9,651 bases of DNA from Chloroflexota bacterium (GTDB lineage Bacteria; Chloroflexota; Anaerolineae; Ardenticatenales; Ardenticatenaceae): positions 274 to 9,924 of the forward strand of contig DOUV01000095.1 of assembly GCA_003520455.1 (NCBI GenBank), read 5' to 3'. Of the stretch, positions 6,609 through 9,651 are shown one piece after another. The notes beneath the pieces were generated by a model. It was not told the origin of the DNA, did no database searches, and worked only from the letters and a program-made list of their open reading frames with translations. Numbering within the stretch: the stretch's first letter is position 1; the number at the start of each line of letters is the position of its first letter. The translations under genes were made by a program, and so were the position numbers.

Positions 6609-9120
6609 CCCACCCTTTGGCCGCCAGACCAAACCCCAGGCTCGCCCAGATCGCGCGGAAGGTATCCAGCGGGCTGTCCGCCAGAATGAGGGATATCCAG
6701 CCCCATTTGATCCGCTCGAGTCGGGCGCGTGTGCGCCGGTCGAGGATTGTCCCCCGATCGAGGAGGTACCGGTGGAAGAGGCGTCCCTGCAGGGGAGGCC
6801 GCAGGGCCTCCAACACTGCGTCTGGGACGGGCGCGTCGACGAACCGCTTGCTGAGGCGCAAGGAGGAGTAGACGGGACTCTTGATCCGGTAGGTCGTAGC
6901 CAGCTCGACGAGCAGCGTCCAGTCAATTTCCTGACCGGAGGCCCGCAACACTTCTCGCAGATCCACCAGCTGGAACAGGAGGACGAAGTGATGGTGGATG
7001 GCGCAGTGGAGGGCGCTGTGAAGCACGACGTCCTCCGGCGCCATCTCGTAGAGGAACGCGTTGCTCGGCGACGGCCGGGCGCGCTGCCAGAGTTCTTCGA
7101 TCGCCAGCGCGTAGATCCGGCGATAGGTATAGATGCTGACCAGGTCCCAGTGGAGGTCGACAACGGCACTGGTATCGGGATGCCGGAAGGGTCGCTCGGT
7201 AAACCATGCCCGTCCATTCACGGTAGGGTTCGGATAGGGCTTGTACCCGAGCGCCTGGAGTTGCCGGCTCGCCTCCTTCACCCGCGTCGGCTTTACCAGG
7301 AGGTCGATGTCGAAGATGGGCCTGACGTCGAGGGGGTAGAACTGATTGATGAACTGGATCCCCTTCAGTGGGATCACCTCGATCTCCGCCTGGGCGAACA
7401 CGTCGACCAGCTCCTGCCAGGCCTTTCGTAACTGCAGGTTACGCGCCAGGACCGCCCGCCGAAACGCGAGCAGGTCAGCGCGAATGGCGGGCGGAATCGC
7501 CGCCTCGAATCCATACTGCACCAGGTTGGCGTGCACGTGGCCGGCGACACCGTGAGACGTCGCGATCTCTTGCACCTGGTGCCAGTCGACGCGACCGAGG
7601 TGGGGGCGGAGCGCTAGAACGTGCTCGGGCTCAGGCGAGTGGCGGCCACAAACGAAGACGAGTTGCTCTTCCAGGCTCGCTGCCGCCGGCCGCCCTTCCA
7701 CCGCCCGTCCCAATCGCTGTTTCCTCTCGCCCCCAAGGTGCTCAGTTTTGATCGGGCGGTAGGGGATGCCGAGCACGAACTCGTCGAGAAAGGCCTTGGC
7801 GTTGGCGACCAGGAGGACGGTGCAGTAGTAGATACACATGCCGAAGGAGAGGAGCAGCAGCTCGCGAAGCCGTTGAGGTCCCTGCCCGCCGCCTTCCCGC
7901 CGGTTCCTTAGCCCGGCCACGAAATGGCAGGCGACAATCACGAAGCCGTAGCTCAACGGCGCCGCATAGACCAGGGGGACACGGGTCGCGGTCACCAGGG
8001 CCAGGGCATGTGTGACGACCTGAAGATAGGGGACGACCATCATGCTGAGAAGGATCGGGAAGAAGAAGAAATCGACTTTCTCCCGCAGCGTGGGCTGCCC
8101 GATCCGGTAGAAGGCCAGCCAGTGACGCCGGATGGCCTGGGTTGTTCCGCGCGCCCAGCGGTATCGTTGCCGGAAGAAACTCTCCCAGTTTGAGACAAGT
8201 TCGTCCGTCGTATACGTCCCCGGCTCGAACTTGGTCTTGTACCCGGCCTCGAATGTTCGCAGCGAAGCTTCCACATCTTCGGTCGCCAGATCGTTATCAA
8301 ACCCGCCCAGACGGTGAATCAGTTCTGTGCGGAAGAGACAGCCGCTGCCGAAGGAGACGGCGATCAGCTGCGACTGGCTCTTCGAATCGAGGACGGAATA
8401 CTGCCACCCCAGACTCTCGAGTTCCATGAGCCGGGTCAGCCAGCTTTCCGACCAGTTCCGCCCGACCTTCCGGGTCTGGACGCTGCCGACCTCTGGGTCC
8501 TGGAAGTGCGCAAGGGTGACGGAGAAGAACTGTTCGGCCACCTGGTGGTCGGCGTCCAGGATGCAGAAAACCTCGGTATCAATCTCCGGAATGACGTCGT
8601 TGAGGGCCGCGGCTTTGCCACGTACGGCCCAGGGCGGACGGACAATCAGACGAACATTGGGATGGCGATCCCGGTACGAGGTCACGAGTTGTGCGGTCTC
8701 ATCGGTGGAGCCGTCGTCGACGACGATGATTCGCAGCCGGTCGGCGGGGTAGGCCGAATTCAGCACGGAATCGAGGCACCCCCGGATGACGCGCGCCTCG
8801 TCTCTCGCGGGGATCACGACGGTGACCGCCGGGAGGAAATCTCCCACCTCCGGAGCCGGTTTGGGTCTCCTCCTGAACAGGAGGGCGATGCTCAGGCAGT
8901 TGTAGAAGGTAAAGATCGCGAGGCAAACGCCCATCGGGACCAGGAGGAGCAGCCAGGTGGCGGGGAGGAGCTGCCCTGGGAAGAGGAGGGTGGCAGACAG
9001 AGCGGCAACAAGGGCGACAAGCGGGAGGAACGTCCGGCGGCGCAGGGCCGTCCAGGCCACGTAGGCCAGAGGGATACCGGTCACGAGAGTCGCGTAGACG
9101 ATCTGAGCGAATTCGATCAT
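6592..9120 (-). CDS. Membrane GT2 glycosyltransferase fused to an NTP_transf_5 nucleotidyltransferase-like domain (842 aa)
   Basis: Residues 1-82 hold hydrophobic membrane segments. Residues about 95-335 form a GT2 catalytic domain with VVDDGSTDET (133-142), the DADH metal/nucleotide-sugar motif (189-192), a TEDVE acidic motif (280-284) and QRYRWARG (318-325), the Q-x-x-R-W signature of processive enzymes such as cellulose, hyaluronan and poly-GlcNAc synthases. Three further membrane segments lie at about 352-376, 383-404 and 419-445. The synthase part ends near IPYRPIKTEH (452-461), where stand-alone enzymes usually stop. After a linker, about 485-842 resembles NTP_transf_5 (PF14907): PLKGIQFINQFYP (584-596), FDIDLLV (603-609) with candidate metal ligands D604 and D606, and VDLHW (654-658). 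The frame is continuous, so this looks like a real fusion. It probably transfers sugars at the inner membrane; the extra domain may act on the same product. Polymer and acceptor are unknown. Confidence 0.92.
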   Translation of the reverse strand: MIEFAQIVYATLVTGIPLAYVAWTALRRRTFLPLVALVAALSATLLFPGQLLPATWLLLLVPMGVCLAIFTFYNCLSIALLFRRRPKPAPEVGDFLPAVTVVIPARDEARVIRGCLDSVLNSAYPADRLRIIVVDDGSTDETAQLVTSYRDRHPNVRLIVRPPWAVRGKAAALNDVIPEIDTEVFCILDADHQVAEQFFSVTLAHFQDPEVGSVQTRKVGRNWSESWLTRLMELESLGWQYSVLDSKSQSQLIAVSFGSGCLFRTELIHRLGGFDNDLATEDVEASLRTFEAGYKTKFEPGTYTTDELVSNWESFFRQRYRWARGTTQAIRRHWLAFYRIGQPTLREKVDFFFFPILLSMMVVPYLQVVTHALALVTATRVPLVYAAPLSYGFVIVACHFVAGLRNRREGGGQGPQRLRELLLLSFGMCIYYCTVLLVANAKAFLDEFVLGIPYRPIKTEHLGGERKQRLGRAVEGRPAAASLEEQLVFVCGRHSPEPEHVLALRPHLGRVDWHQVQEIATSHGVAGHVHANLVQYGFEAAIPPAIRADLLAFRRAVLARNLQLRKAWQELVDVFAQAEIEVIPLKGIQFINQFYPLDVRPIFDIDLLVKPTRVKEASRQLQALGYKPYPNPTVNGRAWFTERPFRHPDTSAVVDLHWDLVSIYTYRRIYALAIEELWQRARPSPSNAFLYEMAPEDVVLHSALHCAIHHHFVLLFQLVDLREVLRASGQEIDWTLLVELATTYRIKSPVYSSLRLSKRFVDAPVPDAVLEALRPPLQGRLFHRYLLDRGTILDRRTRARLERIKWGWISLILADSPLDTFRAIWASLGFGLAAKGWDESEQ

Positions 9121-9651
9121 GGATTGCCATCCCGCCGGTATCCGGTTGTTGCCACATCCTCCAGGACGGCGTCGTAGAGCGTGGCCAATCCTTTGAACGC
9201 CGCCGGTACCGGCAGTCGCCGGAACGGGAGCGTCGGGACGATCTGGGCGAAGAAATCCATCTGCCGGGAAAGCAGCTCGCCGCGCAGCAGGAAGTTGCCG
9301 AAGGCCGAGCTGATCAACGCGAGAAGCGCTTCCCGTTGGGAGAGCGGTTCCAGCCGGACTATGCTCTCTTCGGCCCGCTCCAGGAGGTAGACCGCCCGAA
9401 GCGGAAGCGGCTTGCCGCAGTAAAATCGTTCCGTCATCGGAAGCCAGACTTGCCGTTTCGGTGTCTGCAGGGCATGGCGCCGAAGCGTGGCAGGATCGTC
9501 CCAGACCCTGGCAGCCGAATCGGGCCAGAGCCGGAGCAGCGCCGGACCCGGCAGCACCCAGACACCGTCCTCCCGCACCTGAAGCGGCAACACATCATCG
9601 CTGAGCAGCGCGTGACCGGCGGCCACGAAGGAGGCGGCCATCGTCGATTTG
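9117..9651 (-). CDS. HPr kinase/phosphorylase-like P-loop kinase, C-terminal part (5' end outside window)
   Basis: The reading frame is open to the window edge, giving 177 visible residues. It begins Lys-Ser-Thr directly before MAASFVAAGHALLSDDVLPL, which is the end of a Walker A loop (GxGKST) followed by the LLSDD acidic motif of HPrK-type kinases. The internal ATG at 9641 is therefore not the start. The rest (LRLWPDSAARVW, then PLRAVYLLER and a PLSQREALLALISSAFGNF helix) matches the layout of small HPr-kinase-like proteins in peptide and polysaccharide clusters, which lack the regulatory HprK N-domain. Known members phosphorylate protein or peptide serine; one class acts on the C-terminal Ser of lasso peptides. 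The substrate here is unknown. Its TGA overlaps the ATG of the next gene (ATGA at 9117-9120), implying translational coupling. Family assignment is fairly secure; the role is inferred. Confidence 0.85.
   Translation of the reverse strand, partial: KSTMAASFVAAGHALLSDDVLPLQVREDGVWVLPGPALLRLWPDSAARVWDDPATLRRHALQTPKRQVWLPMTERFYCGKPLPLRAVYLLERAEESIVRLEPLSQREALLALISSAFGNFLLRGELLSRQMDFFAQIVPTLPFRRLPVPAAFKGLATLYDAVLEDVATTGYRRDGNP

Noticed and set aside
6609..7217. N-terminal extension of the PPTase frame into the GT2 fusion gene
   Set aside because: The extra 200 residues are Ser/Arg/Pro-rich readthrough of another frame; the protein is full length when started at 6608.
8314..9177. 287-aa plus-strand open frame opposite the start of the GT2 fusion gene
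   Set aside because: Antisense to the conserved GT2 catalytic region, rich in Gly, Arg, Asp and Glu, with no recognisable motif.

Overview
This is a GC-rich bacterial window whose genes are all on the minus strand, so transcription runs from high to low coordinates. The base composition, processive membrane glycosyltransferase, SnoaL protein with an appended beta-rich domain and hairpin-rich intergenic DNA fit a Gram-negative soil-type bacterium, perhaps Acidobacteriota or a relative. That placement is an impression: there is no rRNA or marker gene here to test it.

Right to middle (9651 down to 1221): one compact run of seven genes that is probably a single operon. In order of transcription they are an HPr-kinase-like P-loop kinase (its N-terminus lies outside the window), a membrane GT2 glycosyltransferase fused to an NTP_transf_5 nucleotidyltransferase-like domain, a Sfp-type 4'-phosphopantetheinyl transferase, a GT-B glycosyltransferase, a PIG-L/LmbE deacetylase, a GT4 glycosyltransferase, and a small protein with possible kinase-fold signatures. 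Three junctions are ATGA stop/start overlaps, one is a 17-bp overlap, one a 12-bp gap and one an approximately 80-bp gap, so the products are probably made together.

The combination points to a biosynthetic tailoring locus. The HPrK-like kinase and NTP_transf_5 domain recall the kinase/nucleotidyltransferase pairs of some lasso-peptide clusters. Three glycosyltransferase modules plus a PIG-L deacetylase suggest assembly and de-N-acetylation of an amino-sugar glycan. The PPTase implies a carrier-protein enzyme (PKS, NRPS or fatty-acid type) elsewhere. No carrier protein, precursor peptide or transporter is visible here, so the product is unknown.

Left part (1220 down to 200): a separate single-gene unit. 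A near-consensus sigma-70 promoter begins a few bases after the operon's last stop codon and drives a SnoaL-like gene with a strong Shine-Dalgarno site. The unit ends in two tandem hairpins, the second followed by a U-tract on the minus strand. The left-hand non-coding DNA (1-433) also holds a three-copy 22-bp repeat in mixed orientation and a long inverted repeat. I see no credible gene in 1-200.
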